Shown in pieces: positions 17,695-26,753 of a stretch of 64,000 bases of DNA. The position numbers and the translations under genes are program-made. The notes under the pieces are model-generated. The model saw only the letters and a program-made list of their open reading frames with translations, was not told the origin of the DNA and searched no databases. Position 1 is the stretch's first letter; each line of letters starts with the position of its first letter. The stretch spans positions 62,001 to 126,000 of the forward strand of contig DKDJ01000011.1 of NCBI GenBank assembly GCA_002451795.1. Reading direction: 5' to 3'. Source of the DNA: Bacteroidales bacterium UBA6851. Its GTDB lineage: Bacteria > Bacteroidota > Bacteroidia > Bacteroidales > UBA932.

Positions 17695-20058
17695 ATGCGA
17701 AATAGCGGAAGCATAGTCTCTGAGAGTAGTAGGAGAATTGCGAAGAACACTCTCCTGCTATATGTGCGTATGCTGGTCCTTATGTTTGTGGGACTGTTTA
17801 CTTCTCGGGTAGTTCTTTCCGCTCTCGGAGAGACCGACTATGGTGTGTATAATGCTGTAGGAGGGATGGTTACGGTGTTTACATTCGTCACTGCTTCCAT
17901 TTCTGCCGCCATCAGTAGGTATCTTGCATTCGAAATAGGGCGTAGTGGTGAGGTTGAGAGGCTTCGCAAGGTGTTTTCCGCTGGTTCTGCTGTGCTGGTG
18001 GTTTTTGCGTTGATTCTTGTCGTGCTTGCGGAGACCCTTGGAAGGTGGTTTTTGTATACGCGGATGAACATACCTCCTGATAGGGTGGGTTCTGCTGGGG
18101 TTGTCCTGCAGTGCTCTTTGGTTGCATTGGTAGTCCAGCTGCTGTCAGTGCCATACAATGCTGCTATTATTGCTCATGAGAAGATGTCTGCGTTTGCTTT
18201 CATCAGTCTGCTTGAGGCTGCTCTCAAACTTGTAGTGGCGATTGTGGTGAAGTATGCGATGTGTGACAAACTGGTGCTTTATGCCGTGCTTGTGGCTTCT
18301 GTGGCCCTTGTCGTGCGGCTGTGTTACGGACTTTATTGTCGCGCCCATTTTGCTGAGAGTCGTGGAAAGTTCATTTTGGAGCCTGCTCTTATGAAGGAAA
18401 TGTTATCTTTTTCCGGGTGGAATTTCTTTGGCTCTGGCGCCTATGTGTTGAATACTCAAGGAGTGACGGTCCTTGTCAACATCTTTTTTGGAGTAGCTAT
18501 GAATGCCGCTCGCGGCGTGGCTATGCAGATAGAGAATATTGCGAAACAGTTCGTTTCCAACTTTCTTACGGCCATAAATCCACAGATTACCAAGAGCTGG
18601 GCTGCCGGAGATAGGGATAGGTGTTTTTCTCTTGTGTTTAAGGCGTCCAAGTTCTCCTGCCTTGGAATACTTGTCGTGCTTATTCCTCTGATGTTTGAGG
18701 CAGAGTCCGTGCTTGGCTTGTGGCTGACTGTAGTTCCTGAACATAGCTCGGCCTTTGTGCGGCTTGCTTTGGTGGGACTGATGTTGGACATGTTCGGCAA
18801 TCCGCTTCTCACTCTTATGCTCGCTACTGGCAAGGTAAGAAACTATTATCTGGTCACCGGTTTGACATCATTCCTTTGTTTGCCACTCGTGTGGGCTTCG
18901 TTTAGGCTTGGTGCGCCGGCAGAATGGTCATATTGGGGATTTATCTCAGTATATGCAATTGTCTTTTTGCAGAAACTCCTATTTGTGAGGTCTGAGACTG
19001 GTTTCCCTATAATGAAGTTTCTTAAGAAAGTGGTCTTGCCGCTTCTTGTACTAATCGTGCTTTCTTCGCTGCTCCCTTTCTTGGTATATATTCTTTTGCC
19101 TCAGGGTATTATCCGTCTATTGTTAGTGTGCATCGTCTCTTGGGGAAGCATATTTGTGCTTGCTTGTATAACGATGCTTACTCCAGGAGAGAGGGCCTTT
19201 GTCACTCGTAAGATAGGTCGCTCCAGAGTACCGCTGCGGTGGGCACTTGAAGATGACTATTATGAAATATTCGGACGCCGGCCTAACTTGAAAGAGCCAC
19301 TGCGATACACGGAGAAGATACAAAAGTATATACTCGAAGAGCGCAATCCTCTGTTTCATAGGCTTGTGGATAAGGTCGATGTTAAACAATATGTGGCATC
19401 TGCCATAGGAGAGGAGTACGTCGTTCCTACCATCGGCACTTGGAATAGGGTGGAGGACATAGACTGGGAGGCTCTTCCTGAAAAATTTGTTCTGAAGTGC
19501 ACTCACGATAGTGGAAGTGCTGTGATATGTGAGGATAAATCTTCGTTTGATTATACAGGGGCTTGCCTGAAACTTTCATCTTGCCTTAAAAGGGATTACT
19601 GGAAGTCATCTCGTGAGTGGGCATACAAGGGGCTTTCTCATAGGATTATCGCTGAGCCTTTCTTGCCTTGCCTTGTGCAGTCTTCCTCCACGAGCGATGT
19701 CTGTGATTACAAGTTTTTCTGTTTCAATGGGGTGCCGAAGGTTATGTTTGTGGCTACTGATAGGAATGTTCCTGGTCGTGAAACGAAATTTGACTTTTTT
19801 GACATGGATTTTAGGCGCCTTGACTTTTGTAATGGGCATCCAAATGCAGATTCGGCTCCTTTATGCCCTGAGAAGTTTGAGCTCATGAAATTATTCGCCG
19901 CAAGGCTTTCTGCGGGCATTCCTCAGGTGCGTGTGGACTTTTATGAGATTGGGGGAAAGGTGTATTTCGGGGAATTTACTTTTTATCACTGGCGTGGGCT
20001 TGTCCCTTTTGAGCCGGATGAATGGGATTTTAAGATGGGAAGTTTATGGGGAGAATAG
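17695..20058 (+). CDS. Wzx-like polysaccharide flippase fused to a TupA-like ATP-grasp domain
   Basis: A 787-residue fusion. Residues 1 to about 500 form a MATE/Wzx-type transporter with many hydrophobic helices (RIAKNTLLLYVRMLVLMF, SRVVLSALGETDYGVYNAVG). From about residue 515 to the end the protein is soluble and matches TupA-like ATP-grasp proteins: NLKEPLRYTEKIQ (N531), HRLVDKVDVKQYVA, LPEKFVLKCTHDSGS, DYKFFCFNGVPKVMF, VRVDFYEIGGKVYFGEF. ATP-grasp enzymes ligate a carboxylate to an amine, and TupA is linked to an amino-acid-modified teichuronic polymer. I chose the ATG at 17695 over a TTG at 17686. The stop overlaps the next glycosyltransferase gene by 13 nt. The flippase probably exports a glycan that the same protein decorates; that role is inference. 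Confidence 0.85.
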   Translation: MRNSGSIVSESSRRIAKNTLLLYVRMLVLMFVGLFTSRVVLSALGETDYGVYNAVGGMVTVFTFVTASISAAISRYLAFEIGRSGEVERLRKVFSAGSAVLVVFALILVVLAETLGRWFLYTRMNIPPDRVGSAGVVLQCSLVALVVQLLSVPYNAAIIAHEKMSAFAFISLLEAALKLVVAIVVKYAMCDKLVLYAVLVASVALVVRLCYGLYCRAHFAESRGKFILEPALMKEMLSFSGWNFFGSGAYVLNTQGVTVLVNIFFGVAMNAARGVAMQIENIAKQFVSNFLTAINPQITKSWAAGDRDRCFSLVFKASKFSCLGILVVLIPLMFEAESVLGLWLTVVPEHSSAFVRLALVGLMLDMFGNPLLTLMLATGKVRNYYLVTGLTSFLCLPLVWASFRLGAPAEWSYWGFISVYAIVFLQKLLFVRSETGFPIMKFLKKVVLPLLVLIVLSSLLPFLVYILLPQGIIRLLLVCIVSWGSIFVLACITMLTPGERAFVTRKIGRSRVPLRWALEDDYYEIFGRRPNLKEPLRYTEKIQKYILEERNPLFHRLVDKVDVKQYVASAIGEEYVVPTIGTWNRVEDIDWEALPEKFVLKCTHDSGSAVICEDKSSFDYTGACLKLSSCLKRDYWKSSREWAYKGLSHRIIAEPFLPCLVQSSSTSDVCDYKFFCFNGVPKVMFVATDRNVPGRETKFDFFDMDFRRLDFCNGHPNADSAPLCPEKFELMKLFAARLSAGIPQVRVDFYEIGGKVYFGEFTFYHWRGLVPFEPDEWDFKMGSLWGE

Positions 20059-20732
20059 CCATATATACATGCATAATAGGCTCTTATGATGTACTTCGGC
20101 AGCCAGTGACAACCGTGGACGATATAGATTTTATATGTTTCGTAGGAAAAGGTGAAAAGACATCAGATCGGGTAGGAGTCTGGCAGATTAGGGAACTTCG
20201 TGACCAGACAGGTTTGGACGCGGGGCTTCTTTCACGTTACCCCAAGATGCATCCTCATACCCTTCTGTCAGAGTACGATGCAAGCCTTTGGATTGACGGC
20301 AATATAGAAATTCGTGATGATTCCTTATACCGTGCCATACGTGAAAAGTTTGCTGCTGGTGTAAAGTATAGTGGCATTGCTCACCCAACCAGGACCAATG
20401 TATACCAAGAGGCCGTGATGTGCCGAAATATGGGTTATATTGGTTGGTTCAAGCTTGCACGTGTGCTGTTTTTTCTTTTTATTCACGGTGAGAAGACTAA
20501 GGGCGGCCTGCTTATGGAGAATAATATCATCTTCCGACGTCATAATGATGCGGGCATAGTACATCTTGATGAACTATGGTGGCATGAGGTAACTACATTC
20601 TGCCGGCGCGACCAGTTATCTTTCATGTGGTGCCTTCGCAAGTGCGGTATTCCTGTAGATTATCTTCTTCCAAAAGGGCAGAATACGCGTAATCATCCTG
20701 GTCTTAAGTATTTGCCTCATAATCATAGGTAA
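20046..20732 (+). CDS. DUF616-type glycosyltransferase
   Basis: A 228-residue cytoplasmic protein resembling the DUF616 / TOD1-MUCI70 glycosyltransferase group: IAIYTCIIGSYDVL at the N-terminus, HTLLSEYDASLWIDGNIEI in the centre (a DGN in the position of a DxD-like metal site), and ENNIIFRRHNDAGI followed by a DQLSFMW helix. These enzymes act on surface or cell-wall glycans. It overlaps the flippase/ATP-grasp gene by 13 nt, so the two likely work on one surface polymer. No other glycan genes follow on this strand. Confidence 0.75.
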   Translation: MGRIAIYTCIIGSYDVLRQPVTTVDDIDFICFVGKGEKTSDRVGVWQIRELRDQTGLDAGLLSRYPKMHPHTLLSEYDASLWIDGNIEIRDDSLYRAIREKFAAGVKYSGIAHPTRTNVYQEAVMCRNMGYIGWFKLARVLFFLFIHGEKTKGGLLMENNIIFRRHNDAGIVHLDELWWHEVTTFCRRDQLSFMWCLRKCGIPVDYLLPKGQNTRNHPGLKYLPHNHR

Positions 20733-20771
20733 TAATCCGTCATCACATTATCTTTAGTTGTGCCATCGCAC

Positions 20772-20805
20772 AAAAAAGGGGCCCGGTAGGAATACCGGCC
20801 CCTTT
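20772..20805 (-). terminator. Strong hairpin terminator for the minus-strand GH43 operon
   Basis: Arms AAAGGGGCC-C-GGTA and TACCGGCCCCTTT pair with a single bulged C. On the minus strand the stem is followed by a T run (the A run at 20772-20777). On the plus strand the T run is only three, so it is weaker in that direction. It lies between convergent genes. Confidence 0.85.
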
Positions 20806-20831
20806 GGAAACGAAATATAAACTACTAACTG

Positions 20832-22289
20832 TTATCTGTCACAGAAGTTCCACTTGCAGTTGTCGCTGTTGAAGTCGAACTTGCCAAGAGATGGGGTGCT
20901 ATCTGCAACTGACATGAGGCATACGCTCTCATCAGACTTAGGCATGATGCGGTATGTACCGTCAGTAAGTTGCTCAATTCTCCAGAGCTGCTCAGGAGCA
21001 CCTGTATATTCAGGTACAGAAACTACTTCCTTGTCGGCTGTAGCAGCGAGTGCCCTGTTGGTCCCCTCTATAGTAATCTTATAGTAAGGAGCGGTGAGGT
21101 ATCCACCAGCCTCTGGAACTTCAGTCACTGTCCATCTCTGGTGAGGACGGAACATATAGTCTCCGATTCTGATTTCAATATCTCCCTTTGGCCATCCACC
21201 GATAACATCCTCAAGTTTCTGGTTCTCGATGACAACCTCAGGCTGCTCGTCCTGTCCGCGGAAGAATCCACGCATAGATCCCTGCATACGAACGAAATCT
21301 ACTGCGAGTTCAAGAGAGTAACCTCTTCTTACTGACTCAATCTCGTATGTGCCGTTCTTAACAGGGGCTCCTGCAACAGGCCAATCATTAACCCAGAGGA
21401 GTGGAAGTACGGCAAGCACGCTTCGTCCGCTGCGGTCGAAGTCTGCCTCCCAGTGGAATGAGAATACGTCAACGCCTTCTTCAGGGTGTGTAAGGTAGCG
21501 TCCAAAGTGTCCGGCACCTGTTTTTCTGTTGCCAGCAGCGATGAGCATCTTTCCGCCACCCTTGAGCATATCACGTCCCATATTGTCGAGGAACGGACCA
21601 GTAGGGTTCTTTGAACGTCCGACTACAATATTATACGTAGAGTTAGGACCGTCGCAGCAGGTTCCGTGAGTTCCAAGGAGGTAGTACCATCCATTGCGGT
21701 ACATCATAGTGGAAGCCTCGCAGTCAATGGCGATGTTCTTTGGCTCCGCACCAGCCTTTCTTGCACCGGTCTTAGGGTCAAGCTCAATGATGCGGATATG
21801 TCCGAAATAAGTTCCGTAAGTAACCCAAAGTCTTCCGTCAGGTCCAAGGAGGAGACCTGCATCAATAGCGTCGCAGTCTTCATCAACCTCAGAATGAGCT
21901 ACCTCGATAGGCTCGGTATAGCCGAAATCAGGGGAATTAGGATCAAGAGTCTTATTCCACATGGTGAGAATACGGCCTGCGTGTCCGCCACCAAGTCCAC
22001 CACCGGTTGCACTATAAGCAACGAGGTAACGATCTCCAATCTTGAGGGCGTCTGGTGCTGCTCCGCCGCCAGGTCTTACAGCTCCGCTTTCCCATGTCCA
22101 ACCGTCAGCAGAGATAAGTCCGCCGCCGCCTGTTCCGAAAGTATAGTATTTGCCATCGCACTCCACGATAGAAGATGGATCGTGGATAAATGGCTTGCCA
22201 ATCTGGGCAGATGCGTTATTGGAAATGCTCAATGACGCGAGTGCTGCAACTGCAGCAGCATATATTGTCTTGTTCATATTCACAGACAT
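20832..22289 (-). CDS. Secreted GH43-family arabinosidase/xylosidase-like glycoside hydrolase with C-terminal beta domain
   Basis: 485 residues with a cleavable signal peptide (hydrophobic stretch ending ASA-Q). The five-bladed propeller of GH43 is indicated by FIHDPSSIVECDGKYYTFG (catalytic base Asp), DCDAIDAGLLLGPDGRLWV, and DCEASTMMYRNGWYYLLG (acid Glu), with GAGHFGRY near the end of the catalytic part. This pattern is closest to endo-1,5-alpha-arabinanases, but GH43 also contains xylosidases. Residues from about 325 onward form a second beta-rich part ending in a ricin-like APEQLWRIEQLTDGTYRI stretch, perhaps sugar-binding. It starts 2 nt after the upstream secreted protein. No SusC/SusD pair is adjacent. 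Confidence 0.85.
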   Translation of the reverse strand: MSVNMNKTIYAAAVAALASLSISNNASAQIGKPFIHDPSSIVECDGKYYTFGTGGGGLISADGWTWESGAVRPGGGAAPDALKIGDRYLVAYSATGGGLGGGHAGRILTMWNKTLDPNSPDFGYTEPIEVAHSEVDEDCDAIDAGLLLGPDGRLWVTYGTYFGHIRIIELDPKTGARKAGAEPKNIAIDCEASTMMYRNGWYYLLGTHGTCCDGPNSTYNIVVGRSKNPTGPFLDNMGRDMLKGGGKMLIAAGNRKTGAGHFGRYLTHPEEGVDVFSFHWEADFDRSGRSVLAVLPLLWVNDWPVAGAPVKNGTYEIESVRRGYSLELAVDFVRMQGSMRGFFRGQDEQPEVVIENQKLEDVIGGWPKGDIEIRIGDYMFRPHQRWTVTEVPEAGGYLTAPYYKITIEGTNRALAATADKEVVSVPEYTGAPEQLWRIEQLTDGTYRIMPKSDESVCLMSVADSTPSLGKFDFNSDNCKWNFCDR

Positions 22290-22291
22290 TT

Positions 22292-23056
22292 TTATTGGTT
22301 GCTAATAGTAATGTTCTTTACAGGCTGGCCGTTTTCGTCAACGAAACGAACGCAGAAGTCACTCATACCAGGTCCATTGATGATGGCACCGCGGAGGACA
22401 TTCTTTCCTTTCTTGAGGGTGAGACGCTTGGAAGCGCAGTCGTCCTGAACCATACGCCTATCACCAGAGAGAAGCAATACTTCTTCACCGTTAAGCCACC
22501 ACATTGAAGAAGAGTTGGAACCTACAGAAAGTCTTACGTTCTCGATGTCTTCATCGCAGTTTACTACTGTTACGGCCCAGAATATTACACCGTATACTTC
22601 GGTTTTGAGGTTGCTGGCCAGACGGAACAACTTGATATTGTAGCGTTCGCTATCGAAGCAGTGCCATGCAAGTTTCTTCTTTCCGACCTTTACTTTCTGT
22701 CCGTCCTTAGGAAGGATGGTCTGCTGATCTTTGAAATACTCCATGCCGAATTGTTCGCGGAGGTAGCTATCAGTGAAAAGAGTGTTGGAGAATACATTGC
22801 TTCTACGGAATCCCATAGCGTTAAGCTGCTCTTCAGTCATCGGCTCTTTTTTGTCGATAGGCTCAAGAAGAGACCAACGACGAATGAAACCTTCAGCATC
22901 TGGTTTTGCAGTCTCACCTGTGCAAGGGGTGAAATAGCAGTCAAGGCTTGTGTCAGAAATCGATCTGACTGGCTTGTTGTCCTGAGCATTGGCTTGTACA
23001 CTGAGGAACAGTGCTGCGCAGGAAGCGACAAGAACTGATTTTGAAATGATGTTCAT
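22292..23056 (-). CDS. Secreted protein of unknown function, C-terminal galactose-binding-like fold
   Basis: 254 residues with a signal peptide ending ANA-Q. I do not recognise the family. The C-terminal part (SNSSSMWWLNGEEVLLL, then LTLKKGKNVLRGAIING) has the pattern of the beta-sandwich accessory domains found in carbohydrate-active enzymes, where a W-L-N-G loop and an LKKGKN strand recur. The N-terminal half has no catalytic motif I can name. It is the first gene of a two-gene unit with the GH43 enzyme, so a role in plant-polysaccharide binding or esterase-like processing is likely but inferred. Upstream at 23096-23103 (minus) there is only a degenerate -7 box. Confidence 0.65.
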   Translation of the reverse strand: MNIISKSVLVASCAALFLSVQANAQDNKPVRSISDTSLDCYFTPCTGETAKPDAEGFIRRWSLLEPIDKKEPMTEEQLNAMGFRRSNVFSNTLFTDSYLREQFGMEYFKDQQTILPKDGQKVKVGKKKLAWHCFDSERYNIKLFRLASNLKTEVYGVIFWAVTVVNCDEDIENVRLSVGSNSSSMWWLNGEEVLLLSGDRRMVQDDCASKRLTLKKGKNVLRGAIINGPGMSDFCVRFVDENGQPVKNITISNQ

Positions 23057-23191
23057 AAAAGATTGATATTAGTGGTTTAAATTAATTTCCGAATGCGAAG
23101 ATACTATCTTTTTTGCTTTTGGGGCCGAAAAAACCGTATCATTATTTTTAAAATCCATATCATAAGTGTATTGCTGCGATACATTATATTC

Positions 23192-24052
23192 TTATGTTCG
23201 CAGAAATGCTCCTTGTGACTTGGATTCTTTTCGTGACTTTCTTATCTCGGGCATCTTCTTCCATAGTTTGGGGAGGAATGCAAGTGGCGATGTGGAGCAA
23301 TTCTTAATGGATATACCAAGCAGGCGCAGTGGCGTGATTATGCGCTGAAGGGTAAAACTTGAGTTTGGGTTGGATAATCTTACTATTGTTGAAATACACT
23401 TCAGCCTCATGCGTTTTTCTTTGTCAGATGGTCGTCCTGATCTATCGTGGATAGCGGTGGCGGCTGTCACGATCCCGCATTTCAGTCCGTGGAAGTGGAG
23501 TCGGTCTATGTAGTTGTCGTCTTCTCCATATTGGGTGAAAGCAGGCGAAAACCCTCCGACGATTTTTATGGTGGCAGTGGGGACAAGCCAATGGGCGGCC
23601 ATAACGAATGGTACTGTTACAACCTCAGAGTCCTTCTCTCTAGATAAATATTTCCCGCATTTTTTTTTGAAATTCCTGTCAAGTCGGCCCTTGGCATCTG
23701 TCTGCATGGGACTTAGAATTCCGTAGCCTGTTCGTATTGATGCTATCATAGTCTTCAAGCAGTCTTTGCACAGCCAAGCATCTTGGTTGAGCAGGTATGT
23801 AAATTTATACCCATGCTTAATCGCGTAATTGAACCCGATGTTATTGGCGGCTCCAAAGCCGACGTTATTATCGTTTACAATTAGGATAGCGTTGGGAAAC
23901 GTACTTTGTATATATTCGCGGGTCCCATCGGAGGAGCCATTATCCACAACAAGTATGTCGGCCTTAACTGAAGAGTCTCGCACACTTCCAAGGCACCTTT
24001 CTATCCATGTCATGGCGTTCCATGTGACCACTATTACAAGAATGTCACCCAT
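23192..24052 (-). CDS. Family 2 glycosyltransferase
   Basis: 286 residues of the GT-A fold. The nucleotide-sugar site is indicated by ILVIVVTWNAMTWIERCL, VVDNGSSDGTREYI and YLLNQDAWL (the DxD-like position reads QDA), with an FTQYGEDDNYIDRLHF catalytic-base region, as in rhamnosyl-type GT2 enzymes. The last about 60 residues are basic. It follows the other GT2 gene with no gap, so both probably act on one surface glycan. A weak hairpin (23174-23203) overlaps its stop, without a T run. Confidence 0.85.
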   Translation of the reverse strand: MGDILVIVVTWNAMTWIERCLGSVRDSSVKADILVVDNGSSDGTREYIQSTFPNAILIVNDNNVGFGAANNIGFNYAIKHGYKFTYLLNQDAWLCKDCLKTMIASIRTGYGILSPMQTDAKGRLDRNFKKKCGKYLSREKDSEVVTVPFVMAAHWLVPTATIKIVGGFSPAFTQYGEDDNYIDRLHFHGLKCGIVTAATAIHDRSGRPSDKEKRMRLKCISTIVRLSNPNSSFTLQRIITPLRLLGISIKNCSTSPLAFLPKLWKKMPEIRKSRKESKSQGAFLRT

Positions 24053-25021
24053 TTATAATTCTTCTTTGAAATATAGGAACAGTTCTTTTGGACTTTTATT
24101 GGAGAATATCGAATTGGATATATTCTTGAAAACAAGATGTTTTGTTCTATTCTCCGTAGAAGGGCGTAGTTTCATAAGTATATAGGACTTGCTCCTCTTT
24201 GCGCTTTCTGCCAGCCAGACACCGATGCTCAGCATGAAAAGGCTGGCGCGAGACTTTCTCCCGAAGAACAGCAGGGACCCTTTTACAGCTGCCGGCCGTA
24301 CTGCAGGTGCGAGCCTGGATGCCGTGGTTTTCCATTTGTGTATCAGGGAAGTATCAGCGTCTACGTATACAAGGTAGCCTTTCTCCCTTGCGAGAGTAGA
24401 AAGGGCTATATCTTCAGGAGTGAAGAAATACCTTTCATCAAACCATCCGAGCTCTCGGAATACGGCTGTACGTATCATGAACGCAGCTCCTGTGATATTG
24501 CTGGTGCTGAAAAGTCTTCGCTTTGCGAATTCAGCATCTGATGTGCGCCCTAAGGTGTCGTCCGTTGGCTCAGAATAGAGATGCCATTGCTGGAGCAGGT
24601 ATTTATATGAAGGATACTTCGGGCGACCGCATAGCTGGAGAGACCCATCTGGATTATTGATGCGTGGGCTTACGATAGCTGTTCTCTCTGGAAGAACGCT
24701 GAAATCTTGAAGCAGATGCCCAGTCACATCCTCGTTTATCAGAGTGTCATCGTTGAGTATGAAGCAATATTCCCCTTGGGCAATGGAGAGGGCGAGGTTG
24801 TTGTTCTCGGAGAAGCCTCTCGTGGCGGAACTTACGATAAACCTCACCCATGGGAAGTCTTCCTTCACGCGGGTGAGATTGTCATTGTCAAATTGATAGG
24901 CCACTACAATGGTCTCACATTCCCCGGTGCAGTATCTCTCAATCCCTTGAAGGCAGGGATAGAGATTATCAAGCCTGTTCATGCAGACTATGACGATGCT
25001 GACTCTTGGGTGTGCTTCCAT
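24053..25021 (-). CDS. Family 2 glycosyltransferase
   Basis: 322 residues. GT2 motifs: VSIVIVCMNRLDNLYPCL at the N-terminus, RGFSENNNLALSIAQGEY, FILNDDTLI (DD metal site) and FDERYFFTPEDIALSTLAR (ED catalytic region). The C-terminal tail has a short hydrophobic part (SLLFFGRKSRASLFMLSIGVW split over one helix) that may touch the membrane. It lies 10 nt after the GH8 lipoprotein gene and abuts the second GT2. The acceptor and sugar are unknown. Confidence 0.85.
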   Translation of the reverse strand: MEAHPRVSIVIVCMNRLDNLYPCLQGIERYCTGECETIVVAYQFDNDNLTRVKEDFPWVRFIVSSATRGFSENNNLALSIAQGEYCFILNDDTLINEDVTGHLLQDFSVLPERTAIVSPRINNPDGSLQLCGRPKYPSYKYLLQQWHLYSEPTDDTLGRTSDAEFAKRRLFSTSNITGAAFMIRTAVFRELGWFDERYFFTPEDIALSTLAREKGYLVYVDADTSLIHKWKTTASRLAPAVRPAAVKGSLLFFGRKSRASLFMLSIGVWLAESAKRSKSYILMKLRPSTENRTKHLVFKNISNSIFSNKSPKELFLYFKEEL

Positions 25022-25031
25022 AAGGGGCGGA

Positions 25032-26267
25032 CTACCAGTCCATTCTGTAATTCCCGCTCAGATGTAGCAGTGAGAATATGTAGAGAAGCCCGTCGTAGTA
25101 AACGTCGTAATATCCGTCTTCGTATGGTTCGAGCTTCATGTCCCAGAGATGGCGAACGAGGTCTTTGCTGTACTCGTTGTCCGTCATCATGGATGCGGCA
25201 GCAGTGGTGGCAACAAGTCCGATAGAATGTCTTAAGGTGCGGTAGCCGCCAGCTCCCATGATGGTTCTTGGTGCTCCGCCGTCAAGGTTGAACTGATCAG
25301 GGAACTTATCTATGCCATAGCTCGCCATGGTGCGCTGAAATTTATCAGCATAGGCGCTCTGCCACTCTTTGTCCGCTCCTGACCAATTGTAGTCAAGGGT
25401 AATGTTCATAGGTACGCGCCATGAGTCATACCAGAACTGGGAAACGAATGTGTAAGGCCCGAAACTGCGTGTTATAGGTTTGCCGTCAAACGTGGTTTGG
25501 TCAGCGTTGATGCCAGTCTTCTCGTCGCATGCGGTGTGAAGGTATTGTCTTGACTTGGAGGCAATCCTGCGGTAGAGATCTGCGCGTCCATCGTTCGCAG
25601 ACTCAGCCCACACTTCGAAGAATGCTGGAATATGGTATGACGGGTCTGTCCAACGGTTGGATACGGTGTCTGGACAAAAATTGATAAGCTCGTAGTCCAT
25701 ATTGATGATATTGGTCACTCCGTCGCTTCCGTCCTTGGAGAACATGGTGTTGAGAAGGCTTTGGGCGTCGGCAAGGTAATTGATCTTGCCCTTGTTGCCC
25801 CAGCGGCGGGATGCCAGAAGGAGATCTGTCACGAAGTAGAACTCCCCATCACTTGCCGATCCTTCGTCAATATGGGTTCCGTCGTAGCGGCAGTGCCATG
25901 CGAAGAATCCCTTCATTGGCCCATCCTTATGCTCCATATATGTTTTGGTCCATGTCCAAATGCGGTCGAACATGTCCTGCTTGTCCATCTGCACGGCTAC
26001 CATCATTCCATAAGACTGACCTTCTGTGCGGACATCATTGTTCTTGACATCAGCCACATAGGCCATGTCATCTCCCACTTCATGGTAGGCGCGGCGTTCG
26101 CTCTCAAATACTTCGTGGAATGCAGACTGAATCTTGGCGTCAATCTCCTCCTGTGAGTAGCCAAGTTCCTTGAAATAGTTGCGATACTCTTTCTTTCCTG
26201 ATGAGCAGGATGCAATAGAGCAAATCATTGCGGCACACAATGCCAGTACTTTAATCGATTTCATCAT
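25032..26267 (-). CDS. GH8-family lipoprotein, reducing-end exo-oligoxylanase-like
   Basis: 411 residues, beginning with a lipoprotein signal peptide (SIASC, C21 or C20 depending on which of two adjacent Met codons is used). The (alpha/alpha)6 barrel of GH8 is indicated by NDVRTEGQSYGMMVAVQ (catalytic acid Glu), FFAWHCRYDG, EGSASDGEFYFVTDLLLA (Asp) and WTDPSYHIPAFFEVWA. This set fits the Rex-type xylo-oligosaccharide enzymes better than chitosanases. It is placed 15 nt after rimM, inside what looks like the rpsP transcript, followed by two glycosyltransferases, an odd position for a glycan-degrading enzyme. Confidence 0.85.
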   Translation of the reverse strand: MMKSIKVLALCAAMICSIASCSSGKKEYRNYFKELGYSQEEIDAKIQSAFHEVFESERRAYHEVGDDMAYVADVKNNDVRTEGQSYGMMVAVQMDKQDMFDRIWTWTKTYMEHKDGPMKGFFAWHCRYDGTHIDEGSASDGEFYFVTDLLLASRRWGNKGKINYLADAQSLLNTMFSKDGSDGVTNIINMDYELINFCPDTVSNRWTDPSYHIPAFFEVWAESANDGRADLYRRIASKSRQYLHTACDEKTGINADQTTFDGKPITRSFGPYTFVSQFWYDSWRVPMNITLDYNWSGADKEWQSAYADKFQRTMASYGIDKFPDQFNLDGGAPRTIMGAGGYRTLRHSIGLVATTAAASMMTDNEYSKDLVRHLWDMKLEPYEDGYYDVYYDGLLYIFSLLHLSGNYRMDW

Positions 26268-26282
26268 TATTATTTTTTAGTA

Positions 26283-26753
26283 TTATTCTTGTATGAGACC
26301 GTCTGGAATATCCAGATCGAGAGTCTTGTTATCGGGGTCGCAGGAGATTATGAAATCCTCATGCAGAGGTATCATAATGTCTTCGATGTAGATGCACAGA
26401 TTGCCGGGTATTGGCTCCATACCTGTGACTTCTCCTACAAATTGGCCTTTGTTGTAGATTTTCCACCCCGTAAAGTCTTCTTCGTCCTCTTCCTCGAATT
26501 CGGCGTCCATGAAAACTTCCCGGCCCACGATCTCTTCTGCATCTTGCAGGTTATCTACGCCGTCGAACTTTACAATTGCTTTGGATAGGCCTTTGGGTGA
26601 CAATTCTTCAATAAAGAAAGGAACCTCCAGTCCATCAAATATGATGAACAGGGGTTCCTTGATGTCAATTTGTTCCAATTCGATGTCTCGGAGTCCCATA
26701 AGGACCTGTCCGTTGACACCGTTGGATTTGAGGATCTTGGCTATCCGAAGCAT
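26283..26753 (-). CDS. rimM: Ribosome maturation factor RimM
   Basis: 156 residues. It has the RimM N-terminal barrel (RIAKILKSNGVNGQVLM...LFIIFDGLEVPFFIEE) and a C-terminal PRC-barrel (WKIYNKGQFVGEVTGMEPIPG ending IMIPLHEDFI), the normal layout for a factor assisting 30S head assembly around S19. The start shares one base with the rpsP stop, a common rpsP-rimM arrangement. Confidence 0.92.
   Translation of the reverse strand: MLRIAKILKSNGVNGQVLMGLRDIELEQIDIKEPLFIIFDGLEVPFFIEELSPKGLSKAIVKFDGVDNLQDAEEIVGREVFMDAEFEEEDEEDFTGWKIYNKGQFVGEVTGMEPIPGNLCIYIEDIMIPLHEDFIISCDPDNKTLDLDIPDGLIQE

Noticed and set aside
23174..23203. Hairpin CTGCGA/TCGCAG as terminator of the GT2 gene
   Set aside because: It overlaps the stop codon, has a large loop and lacks a T run on the minus strand.
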